This document shows, piece after piece, positions 22,650 to 33,268 of a stretch of 64,000 nt of DNA. The notes under the pieces were generated by a model. That model was given only the letters and a program-made list of their open reading frames with translations, ran no database searches and was not told the origin of the DNA. The DNA is from Clavaria fumosa (Eukaryota; Basidiomycota; Agaricomycetes; Agaricales; Clavariaceae): assembly GCA_951802425.1 (NCBI GenBank), contig OX637798.1, positions 1,798,001 to 1,862,000 of the forward strand, read 5' to 3'. Every line of letters starts with the position of its first letter. Position 1 is the stretch's first letter. The translations under genes and the position numbers were made by a program.

Positions 22650-25600
22650 TCAACCACTGTTTCCCTCTTTATACCATGTTCGCGTCTCTTTGTCTAGTAC
22701 CTCTAGACGAATATCTTCTTGCCTCAGATCTTCCGACGGATGTTGCGTGAAGAGCCGTTCGTCGAAACCTCGCAGCAAACGAATTGTGTCTCGTCCTCGA
22801 CTCCTCGATAACGCGACGTAGGCATTGAATGGGCTCAAAGGAAAGTTGGGGGTACGTCCTATGTCCACTATGACATGTTCAATAGTTTGACCCTGTGCAC
22901 GGTAGTCTGTGTACGCAAACCCTGGTGTTATCGGTGCTTGCCGCCTCGTGACGGTCGTCCTTTTCCCTTCCTTGTTCGTTATCATGAATGTGCGCTCGCA
23001 GGGAAAAATCGGCACCAGTCCTTCAGTTAATCCTTCGAAATGTTGCGTAACAGTCGTAGTAGGTTTGAATTTGACTAGCGCTGGAGGGTATCGTAATTCT
23101 TTGACTCCGTTGTCCGTCCCCTTTTCTTCCCGTGCATCTAGAACAATGTCGATGATTTCTCCTCGTGAACCATTTGCAAGGTCTACTTCTGTGGCCACAT
23201 TCATTGTTACCATTGCCTGCATTCCTATGGCCAACGGGATTCGACCGGGGAGTCTAGCTGTTTGTGCCTCTTTCTTACCAGCGGTCAGAACCTTCTCTTC
23301 CATCGTCAACTCTCTATGGTTGGTTCCCACTGTGTCTTCTGCATTGCAATAGTACAAGACTGCCCCTGTTCCTGCTTGTAGTTTTCCTATTGCTTCCTCG
23401 TTCCATTTCATGCGCACGGTGTTTCTAGATGTCACAAGTATTGCTTTCGACCATGGTTCTTTGGAGAAGTCGGGGACCTGACAGTCTGGATGTGTAAGCA
23501 CTAACTTTTGGATTTCTTTGATGTCTTCCTCTGTGCATTGACCCTCCCTGCTTCGTTGCAGTATGGCGTGCCAGCATGTATCACGTATCCGCATCTGCTC
23601 TCGGAGTATTACCACTTGTTCAAATTGAAGGTACAGAGCACGCCCCAACACGTTTGAGTCCGTTTTCATGCGTGAACTGTACAATGCGCCGTTCGGGTTA
23701 GTAGGGGGAGGGAATTGATGAAAGTCTCCCAGGATGACGACATTTAACCCTCCCAAAGGTTCTGTGGGTGCTGCTTTGTCTGTTAAAATGCGTCCTATAA
23801 TGGCTGAAGCTTTGCAAAATGTTGCAGTGTCGCACATGGAAATTTCGTCGATAAGAAGATATTGCTTTCCTTCCATGTTTCGTCTGCGCCGAGCATCCGT
23901 CCGTTGACTGGCTTTGCTTTCTAGATTGACATTGCTTCGGTTGGTTACAGGAATGCCTGCCCACCAATGAAGAGTACGTCCCCCAATCAAACTCGCGGCT
24001 ACTCCTGATGTCGCTGTCTTAGCCAACCAATGTCCTATACCCATTTCATTGAATAATTGTGTAATAGCATTGATCAACGTTGTTTTTCCTGTCCCCCCCG
24101 GTCCAACTACCATTAAAAGTAGTTGTTTGGGTGAGTTTCCGTTGCGTATTTGTGTCGCATGTTGGTGGATAATATCGTATGCCCTTCTTTGGTCCAGGTT
24201 AAGATGTTTGGCAGAGTCGCTGCATCCCTGGTGAGGTTCTCTTGAGATAACATGTAACTCCTCGACGTCATTCTGTTGCTCTGAGTATTATTCTATTAGA
24301 AAAGAGAAGGGTACTGTGCTTACATGTTCTGATGATTGTGTTCTGCTTCCACCTGATGAGGGAACTTCACAAACCAGTCTGTCGTCAATTATTGTTCCGT
24401 TAGCATCGTTGATTGCTTTTAAGGCTAACTCCCACTCTCGCCATGTCGTCATGTCGTCATGCCGGGCTGATTGTGCTTCGGGTTGGTGTTCTATTTCGTG
24501 TTGGCCCTGTTTATCCTCAAATATTTTCACATCTTGTGCGATAGATATTGCCACTTCTGCGTAGTAACGTTCGCTTGCAGGTGTACTCGAAGTCCTTGCC
24601 TCTTCGATGTCTGCTCCGGTAATCACGACCTCTTTCTCGTTCATGGTCAGTGTCCTTGTAAAGTCCTCGATTGGAATGAGGACTTCATCTCCGTAGATGT
24701 CACGCGGAGTGTATTTCTGAACTCCTGCTTGTCCATTGGCGGCGGTTGAACAATCATTGTAATACCGCATGTTTTCAAGTTGCCGTCTGGTGGCCGACGA
24801 GGTCGTGTTCTCGAATTGCGTGAGTGCAGCCTTGAAACTCTCATATCCCCTTTTGATGTCACCAAGCTCTCTCCATGGTTTGCACAATGCTAGTAAGCCT
24901 GCAGAATGTTGTTCGCATGTCGCCGGGTCGTCTCCGCGTCTGAAGCGGTATCCTATAATGTCTGGCATTGTCTCGTGGCCTTGGCTCCTTATAATTCGGC
25001 ATCGGTCCGCCTTGCGAGACGTCTCACGGTATGGCACCCGTTCATTGCGCGGACGGCCTCGCTGATTTCTTGTGTCTGTTGTCAATGGAGGAATCTTCTT
25101 CTGTTCCCGGCTTTCGTAAGTGTTCAACATGAATGACAGGAATGATAATTCTTCCAATGTCTCTCCTCGGTCCATGTAATCTTGAAGGTCATCATGCACT
25201 TCAACACGTCCTGAAACTGCGTGCATTGTTACCGTCTCATTCTATGAAGTTAATTGGGTTCCAGTTTTTAAAATAAGTTTAAACTTACTTGCTCAACATC
25301 TTGACTATCAGGTTCATCCTCGTCCTCATTCGTGGTTTTGGATTTTCGACCTGTGTATCTAGCCGTTGTGGTTTGAGTCTGATTTCTGTAATTCTGTCGT
25401 ATTGCAATACTTACTTCTTCTTCCTGAGCTCTGGATATGCTCGTATCACCCCCGCAATCATACTATCCCAATATATAGAGACAAATCGGTGGGATACAAA
25501 TCGATCGCCCCATCCCATCAGGTAATTAATCACCTCCATGGCAGAGAATTCTTGCTGCCGTGTGAGCGTGTTAGCACACCTTTGCAGTAAGGTTTTACTT

Positions 25601-28600
25601 GCGTCCCTCCAGTTACCATGGGAGTCTCGGTTTTTTTGCTTCAAATGGTAAGCGTGTCTCTTGGCCAGAAGGGCCGTTTGATTACTCGTCTTTTGTTTTT
25701 TTTTCCAAGCATAGGCCGCTATGTAAAAAGTAAGCGCTTGTGTATCTGACCCATTGGTTATTATTTTTATGTCGTGGTTGGCACGCAGGCACTGCAGAAG
25801 GGTTGGATTCCAGTTGTTCAGAAACGGATGCAAACGTTTTGGACCCCAGTGGCCTTCTTTGTCCACCCAATTGATTGGGGACAAGTCAAAGGGTGCGCGT
25901 CGCTTACACTGCTTGCGTCCATTCTTGAGAACTAGACAGCCACCCTGTATGCACGTGTGCATTTGCACGGTACGTGCTACCGACATTTCCAATTTTTTGG
26001 CCAGGTCTTCATAATTCTCTTTTCGAGGATCTGGAGTGCGTGAATTAGCAACACTGGCTTCTTTTTTGAGAGCAGATATTTGTGTGGCGTCCAATCCTTC
26101 GAGGTGAGCACAGATTGTTCTCCGAATATATTCTGCAACTTGTCGTCGGAATTCGATTTTGCTCAAGGCTGACCGCATCTCCGATGGTGTTGGGGCACCA
26201 CTGAGCCAGAGCATCAAGTGGAGATGTAATGTACCCCGACCTTGTGCTTCCACTGCTCCTAGATAACCTTCGACAAGACCCAGGATCCCGTCTCGACGAA
26301 TGATGTGACCTGTTCCACGGCTAGGTACTTGAATGCCAAACAGAGTTTCTAAAACGGCGAAAATGACATGTCGGAAAAATAACGCGGATGCAAATGGGTC
26401 TTCCGCCATTGTTTGCATTCGAGTACTGCTGGTTGAGAGAGTCTTCACAAAATGGTCCAAATCAATCTCTACACCTGCTAACACTTGTGCGATAGGATCT
26501 TGAGTATCCGCTGGATTAAGAGTGATCCACAAGGTAGGAGGTCCCATCATCATCGTCATTCCCCAGACCTTGGATCGCATATTAACCCGTGATTCATCTG
26601 TTCCCACCACTCTAGAACGCAGCGCACTGACATGCCTTCGCAAGGAGGCAACAGCAGGGTTGGAATGAGGCACTCTCCGTCGTTCCTCGTCACATGCCAG
26701 ATGCCAATCTTTGGCCCGCAACGCTTGCCAGTCTTGGGCGTATCGGTTGAACATGCTACGTCCCACTTGCAAACGTGCAGATGCACAGATTCTGCGTTTC
26801 TGGATGACTCCAAATGCTTGGAATATGAAACGAAGATCTTTACGAAATCGGCCATCTGCGTATTCAAGCGCCCATCGAACATGGTTCTCGTAGGTCACAT
26901 GGGACGGGCGGGTCACTTCAAAACCACCTTGCGCATAAGGGAACAGCCACGGGAAAGATCCGTACATGTGATTGGGATTTTCGGTTCCGCCGTCTGTCTC
27001 CACTCCATTCTCATCATGCCGGGGATATTCATTGACGAAATCGGTTGATCGTCTGACAGCATATGCGTGTTGCTTGTCACTTTCAGCAACATGAGCAAGA
27101 GCGTGTTGCAAGAGTACGGGCTGTGGGATCTCGTCTCCAGCAGCGTCAATAACTCCAAGAGCTTGTAAAGGAACTATTGTGGGGTCTGAGTAGAAATTGA
27201 GTCAAAGTCTCTCTTTCTGTTTCATAGACTCACCTGCGTTAACGTCGCTGTACTCCGCTTCGCTCTCTAGTAGCTCATCATTGCTAAAAGTGCGTTCATC
27301 ATAGCCCTCTGTATAGAAAGGTCAATTTCCATCTATCCACCTGGTAATGACCCAAACCTTCGTAATCGTCCTCTGGCACGTAGGAGTCATGTTCCTGCAA
27401 AAGCGCATCGGTGTCATCGGACACGCGAGTGACCACCTGCAAAACTTCAGGAACATCATCTTCAGGTAATTCATTCAATCTTTCTTGACTTATTTCTATG
27501 CCGCTGTATATTGGGTTATTCAGAACCAGCCATTCTAAAGCGTCTTTGACCCTCTGACGACGGACCCGCAAAAAACCAGGGAGAGTCTGCTCTGGACGGT
27601 TACCAGCTCCGACAATGGTTATTCCGATGACTGCTGCTAAAACTTGAACAGGTGGAGGCAAATTCTTGCCTAGCACAAGGTCTGCGATCAACTGAGTGGG
27701 CATCCGATACGTCGATACATTTCCTCGTAAGCCGCTGTGGAAATGCTGTGGATTGCTGAAACCGGCTCTCCATCCTTTTGGAAACAATTTCACCACGTAA
27801 GCAGCAGGATAATAACGCGCAACCAAAATCTTTTCGGGTAACGTCAGCACGGCCAAAGGAAAAGGGACGGGGCCAAGCCAAAATCCGTTGGAGAGGGCAT
27901 AAGGTGGACATCGGCCATTCTGTAATTCTTGCATGCATGACATACAGATCTGAATCAGACCATTGCCCAGTGAATCCGTTCCAGCATCTATGTGAAAAAG
28001 AGCCCCGGATGTCGGGTCTATCTCGTGGTGGGGGTGACTCTTCCATGGTCTCAAGAGTTGGATATTGGGAACATTTAGAACTGCAACCTCTTGACAGTAC
28101 GTACTTCCTGTTCGTCTGGCACACACTTTGCACACCAGGTGTTGGAGGGCACGGTTGGAGGTACGATCTATGAAATTGGAAATGCACTGCCGTATCGTTT
28201 GCTCGGAAGGAACTCGCATGAACCGATGGTCGATTCCATCTACTTGAGATTCGGTGACAGTTCCATCACGTTGAAAATTCATGGTGTCCTCAGTGTTGTT
28301 TCGCAGCATGGAGGTTCTGCTTCTCTAACATCAGTTTCGTATAGTTATGTCAACCTACACATACGGCTGGTGCGACCGATGGCCATGAGCCTCGGCTTGA
28401 TTATCAGATAACACAGACCCTCTTTTTCGCTTGCCAATCTCTTTGGCTACTTTCATTAAGCGGTCTTGGACATCTTCTGGGGCATCTTGCACAGCTGCCA
28501 TCAGTTTCATACGTGTACGCTGCTCTCGCCATGAGTAAACATGTGGATGTGAAAAGTGGACGATGTCTGCGATGGTCATTGCATTGAAAATTTGTGTGTC

Positions 28601-28609
28601 CTTCGGCAT
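22650..28609 (-). mobile_element. Helitron-class rolling-circle transposon (coding core)
   Basis: This interval encodes the two enzymatic modules that define Helitrons, an HUH replication initiator and a Pif1-type helicase, on one strand and in the expected order. Only the coding core is delimited. The 5' TC end should lie above 28609 and the 3' CTRR end below 22650, but neither is proven. The F-box gene at 28740 starts close to the expected 5' end and might be host DNA or captured cargo. Confidence 0.85.
22650..28609 (-). CDS. Helitron RepHel protein (Rep + Pif1-like helicase)
   Basis: It nicks and unwinds DNA for rolling-circle transposition. Blocks in order: an N-terminal region (about 28609-27299) typical of fungal Helitron proteins, with Cys pairs such as CKVCARR; the Rep/Helitron-like domain (27111-25411) starting near PNHMYGSFPWLFPYA with the HUH motif in GTLHLHLMLWL and the MHTCIQGGC Cys/His segment; a linker (25226-24288); and the SF1 helicase (about 24290-22650) with Walker A GPGGTGKT and Walker B LLIDEISMCD. 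The C-terminal stretch YVALSRSRGRDTIRLLRGF is a typical Pif1 end. The blocks are separated by short intron-like gaps (for example about 27170-27240, 25265-25290 and 24290-24330) and by no obvious disabling stop, so the gene could be intact. Exact exon borders and the start codon are not settled. Confidence 0.83.
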
Positions 28610-28739
28610 GAGAGTCGAAGAGATATTGTCGACAGTAAAAGATCACAATTTCATCACCCCCTTTCTTGAAAGAATGACCATTAAGTTCCCCGCACCACAT
28701 ACGTCTCTTTCAATTACTCCTCTTCTTCCAAGGTTCGCC

Positions 28740-29446
28740 ATGGACCTTGCTCTTCGCCTGTCTGAAATACTATTCAACATTCTTTCGAACTTGGACAACG
28801 TCAACCTATTTCCTGCTCTCATGGTGAACCGAATATGGCATGAAAATACAATTTGTTTGGTGTGGCAAGACATCACCGACTTCACACCTTTCCTTCCATT
28901 GATTTCTGGTTTGCTGTCTCCAACCGACCCTGAACATGTTCGTCTATTTTGCTTGCTTTTTGCCTTTCAACACTAATAGTTGGCCACAATCACCAGTCAC
29001 TGATCCGCTTCCAATATTATGCTCGTCACATCTGTTGCCTGCATCTCACGGCTAATGCGAATGCATGCCACTCTATTACAACAATATTACGTGCACGGGC
29101 ATTCAACCCCAACTCATGTCAGGTGACTTTCCCCAAATTGCGCATGATAATCAGTGCCGCGCCCGATCGCATCCAGCACACCCTATTATTCACGGATTCG
29201 CCCATTACACATTTATCTATAGTGCTGCCCGGATTCCCCGAGTCTCCTTCGTATTACACTCTCCTGATCAAATTATCAAACGCTACCCCCCACCTGGAAC
29301 ACCTCGATGTAATCTACGAAGATGAAGAAGTGGCAGACATTTGGGACGATGTTCTATCAAACTGGAAGTCGAGGCGGCCCCATCTGTTTGTTCATGTGAG
29401 AGATGGTGCGTCGATGAACAGGAGAGAAGATTGGTACTGGGATTAA
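28740..29446 (+). CDS. small F-box-like protein
   Basis: Two exons (28740-28937 and 28997-29446; intron 59 nt) give 215 aa. The start MDLALRLSEILFNILSNLDN is a classic F-box opening (LP-E-I-L-x-x-I-L-x-x-L) and continues with NRIWHENTICLVWQDI. The rest is LRR-like, with HLSIVLPGFPESP and HLEHLDVIYEDEEVADIWDD, typical of the very large agaricomycete F-box family that adapts substrates to SCF ubiquitin ligases. It is divergent from the Helitron gene 130 bp away. The frame is open upstream to 28563, but the M at 28740 sits directly at the F-box. Confidence 0.65.
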
Positions 29447-29469
29447 AACTAGTCACCCCTGTGAACTCC

Positions 29470-30260
29470 ATTCTTTGATGGAAAAGAACTGCCGGAGCTG
29501 CGAAACAGTGGGTGATCGCACTTAACCTCTGTACACGCTTTCATGGGGCTAAATGTCCCGACCCTCGCCTGGGCATTCCGATTGTTCCATTCCTGACCCC
29601 TAGGCTTATCAACTCCTGTCATCACAGTCGCAGGTCTTCTCATAGTCAGTGGCCGCCCTCGTTGACAGTATCGCCTGCCCCCGCCTGGGCCTGCCCCCCA
29701 GTCTGGCTGGCCCGTGAATCACTAGGATAAAGGTCAGTCTCGTCTGACATGTATTGGCACTCCTCTGCAGTCAAAACGTAAAACCTCGTGAAGCGCACCT
29801 CCGCCCCGTTGAAACCCCAACCGCAACACTGCGCCGTTCTAACTGCTGGGCTAACCGCTGGACTAGCCCCTGGTTCGCCAACGCATGTGAAAAGAACTCG
29901 GCTCTGTTCCGAGTTCAAGCTGTGGCAATGTGCATTTTTTCTATCTTTTGGTCTGAATGGGGAGATGCTCATAGTGGGAATTTGAACACTCTCGGTACTG
30001 GTTATTTGGGTAGGCTAGGGACGGGGAAGACAACAATCGCGTGCAGCGTGGCTGCGAGCCCGCAGACGAGAAGCCCTGTCTTACATTTCTATCAGGTATG
30101 TACTTTCAACGTGAGCAGAGATTTGACGTCGTCTGGTTCTTCCATGCGGAGCGAAGAAGAGGCGTTCAGCTACGTCACAGGGCACTTTCGGGATCAGTGA
30201 GAAACACTTCAATGCTTGGCTGAGTAGGTGTAGCACCACTACTCGAATGACGATCGTCTC
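29470..30260 (+). pseudogene. degenerate NACHT-NLR fragment, copy 1
   Basis: A plus-strand stretch at about 29990-30090 encodes a P-loop-like GRLGTGKTTIACSVAAS followed by residues like those of fungal NACHT proteins. The surrounding frame is short, shifts, and stops after about 150 residues. The upstream part (29519-29600) and the downstream part (30090-30200) both recur in copy 2, so this is a unit of a tandem duplication. No full NACHT or repeat domain remains. I take it as a relic of an NLR-type gene like the one at 33-38 kb. Confidence 0.5.
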
Positions 30261-30329
30261 CAATCCCTGTCGTGTCACCTGATCATCGCCCATGAGATAT
30301 CTATAGAAAAAAAGGGCCAGAGCTGTGAC

Positions 30330-31050
30330 ATGGTGGGTGACCACTCTTAACCTCACAACACGCTTTCATGGGGCTAAATGTCCCGATCCTCGTCTCGCCA
30401 TCCCTATAGTTGCATCCCTGACCCCTTACATTTCCAACTCCTGTCCTCACTGTAACCACAGCGTCGCCTGGCCCCTCCTGGATTCAGTTGACTCGTTTCT
30501 GTGAAGGGCGCCGGCCGGTGGTGGCGAGGAGTCATGCATCTCGTGCGCGGCACCCATCTCGTCATGGTGATTATCGAAAACCCCAGTCTAACCGACACGG
30601 ATGGCAAGAGGTGTCATCGGCCCCGACGTTTTTTCGTCTAGAGGTACTCCACTTGGCCTGAACATCCTTATGAGGTAGGTTCTTTGGGTCGAGCACTGAA
30701 TGGACCGCTGCACTCCACATGGCCGGATAAGGCGGATCGGCACGGCCAATTCGGGCGGAGAAAACATGTGGTAGAGGGAGATCCCCTCTGGGTACCTGTC
30801 CATCGTCTATCAGCCGCATTTCGTAATCGAGCACCACATGTGGAGCCGTCAGCTACATTTCTGTAGGGTGTGTACTTTCGACGTGTACAGGGATATTAGG
30901 TGGTCTGGTTCTTGCTGTCTGAGCAAACAAGTCTTGATCAACTATGTCGCACAGCACTTTCAGAATGATTGAGAAAAACTTCAATGTCACGCTGAATAGG
31001 TGTGGCAGCATTGCTCGAATGATGATCCTGTCCAATCCCTGGGCTGCGAG
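30330..31050 (+). pseudogene. degenerate NACHT-NLR fragment, copy 2 (tandem duplicate)
   Basis: It repeats copy 1 in the same order: the block at 30352-30400 (containing CACGCTTTCATGGGGCTAAA) matches 29530-29570, and the block at about 30852-30960 (acatttctgt...tgtactttc...gacgt...tctggttctt) matches 30082-30185. It has diverged by many substitutions and small gaps, and has no long frame of its own. Confidence 0.45.
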
Positions 31051-31969
31051 CTAAACATTGCATACAGGATCTCAAATGTGAAACATGAAAGGCAAGAATA
31101 AGTAGGGTCTCAAATGAAGATGCAACGTTCCTCGCCCTTGACTTTCCACTGCGAAAGAGCACAGGAAGAGTAGGATAAAACGATTATCGTACAGCGAGGG
31201 AGGTAAGGAGCATTCAAAGTCATACAGACACTCGTTAAGCAGACGCAAGGAAAAAGTGCAATGAAGGACAACAGAAATAAAGGATGGAGCGGGAGGGTTT
31301 ATGGCCAAACACGGATAGGATGGATCGCGCGACAGGTGCTGGAAAAAATGGGGAAATGAAGGCTGAGGGACTACACACCGTCATTTCGACCGGAAAAAAA
31401 AGGAGGTAGAAATTAAAATTCCCTTACCAAAGGCCAGATGTATAGTGACACATCGAAGAATTACAAGTTGTTCGAAAGAGTGAGCGGAGCGTCGAGAAGA
31501 CATGCCAGTGGGAACAGAGGAAGGGGAAGAATTGGTTGGCGACAGTCAAGGTTCGGAAGATATTCATTTGAGGCTAACGAAGGCGTGATTAAAATGTGCG
31601 AATCTACCTGTAAAGTTGAACACCGCATTGCGCCTAGCAAAACAGACTTCCCCCAACAGAAAAAAAGGGGGGGATCAATGATCGACATGATTATACGGGA
31701 CAACCACGAGGTCACCTGCAAGAGAATCAGAGACCAGGGGATGCTGCACTACACGTATCAGCCCAACAAGGAGGGGAATGAAAAGGAGGGCTGAGGAGTC
31801 AGGAGTGTAATTAGTGAGGTCTTAGAAACTGAATAGGACGGATTAATCACGTTACAGAGGACGATTAGAGGAGAGTCGGCGGGCCAACGTCGAGAATACT
31901 CCTGAAGGTACTTATAACAGGTAGATAGGGAAGACAGAAACTCACCCTTACAAAGACTCACGCTTACAC
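31051..31969. other. gene-poor purine-rich stretch
   Basis: About 900 bp with a plus-strand purine bias and scattered GGGAAATGAAGGCTGAGG-like phrases (around 31345 and 31770) that suggest old internal duplication. The 118-codon frame at 31438-31794 is not convincing. No gene is called. Confidence 0.35.
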
Positions 31970-32960
31970 ATGGCACTCAACAACCAACAGCATCGCTCCG
32001 ACTTGATGAAGCTCCCGACTTACTTGGGGAGCGGAACGATGCCCGAGATCGGCTGGAAACAAGCGGGATCTGGGCATGTCGTGGTCAACACTTCTGATGG
32101 GGATCTGAGCGCTCTCATTGTGGTGGGACGTGTCCTTGATTCGTTGTTGAATGTCGGGCCCCTGGGGAACTTCACGGCGAAATACCCACTGGAAAATGCT
32201 AAGTATCAGTTTACTCTTTGCCAACCCGACGACACTTTCTTCACGGGCGATTGGGAGAAAGCCTGGAAGACGATTCAAGCTCTGCAGAACAAAGTATCCG
32301 AGACGAAATTCCATCGCAACTTCCTCACGTTCGACAACAAGTTGGCTAACTTACGGTTCTCAACACCTGTGTTTGAAGCCCTCGACATGAGTAACGAAGG
32401 AGAGGTCGAGGTCGCCGGTACGTACTTCGGTACTTGGAACAGATGGAGAGAGCGGGCTAAAATCAGCCTTCAGCCGCAGAAATGAACCGTTGGCCAGTGG
32501 AGAAAGCGGCAGAGGAGGAGTTTGAAGCATTGAAAAAAGTCACCGCGCATGCGCCTTGCCTGTCTACATGGCCGAAACTTTTGTGGAGCCCGAGGACGTC
32601 AAAACGGCATTGAACAACGCACTGGTGGAAGTGCACTTCTCTTTGAAGCATTATCGCATCGGTAAAGACGAGGGACGCTTTGATTCGTTCACGGCAAAAG
32701 TGGAACAAGTCACCATTCTGAAGCGTGGCACCGTGACTGCATCCGCAGCTTACAAGAGAAAGAATCCTCGCGACGGACCGTTCATTCCAAAATCAGCGCC
32801 TGCTCGTACAAAAGCACCTCCCTCTGGTAACGGAAATGGGAACCAGCGTGCCTCGGGTTCGAAGTTGAGGGAAAGGAACGGAAAAGCGAGTGGGAATGGT
32901 TCGCAGAACGAAAGCAACAACGTAGCGGAAAGCGCGTCGGCCGAGGGGGGGAACGCTTGA
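31970..32960 (+). CDS. hypothetical protein, frame broken near 32550
   Basis: A protein of no recognised family. Exon 1 (31970-32417, MALNNQQHRSDLMKLPTYLG...) has a good donor GGTACGTAC. The intron 32418-32479 (62 nt) joins GEVEVA-EMNRWPVEKAAEEEFEAL in phase. At about 32548-32556 the coding sense jumps by one base into another frame, which then runs LPVYMAETFVEPEDVKTAL to a stop at 32958-32960. No intron of plausible size explains the jump, so a single-base indel (mutation or sequence error) is likely. The last 60 residues are Gly/Asn/Ser-rich and basic. Also visible is an ATGA overlap at 32482-32485, which I take as accidental. Being next to TE and NLR relics, it may be a decaying accessory gene. 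Confidence 0.5.
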
Positions 32961-33268
32961 ATTTGGCAGGGTGGGAGAGTGAAAACACTCATAAATAGTG
33001 GTGATTCTAATATTTGTACGACAGCGTAGTGTGGAGTAAACATAGTGGCAACGAGAGGACATACGTCAATAAGCACACAATAAGTTGCAGAGCAAGGTGT
33101 TTGGAGGCGCTGCTTTGAGCGACGACCACTTGTAGAACATGGTACATGAGAAAGTGATTGACAATGTGCAGATATCACATGTGATGCCAGCATAACACAG
33201 AGGGATAAGTATAGTCATTTACACACCAGAAGATTGCAACCATGTGAAAACATGGGCAATCAGATTCA
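32961..33268. other. short convergent intergenic region
   Basis: It holds the 3' ends of the hypothetical gene and the NLR gene. It contains a 21-bp sequence (33132-33152) also found at 22569-22589 next to the Helitron. Confidence 0.35.

Noticed and set aside
32482..32485. ATGA stop/start overlap suggesting termination-reinitiation of two ORFs
   Set aside because: A normal 62-nt intron (32418-32479) explains the passage between the frames with conserved phase.
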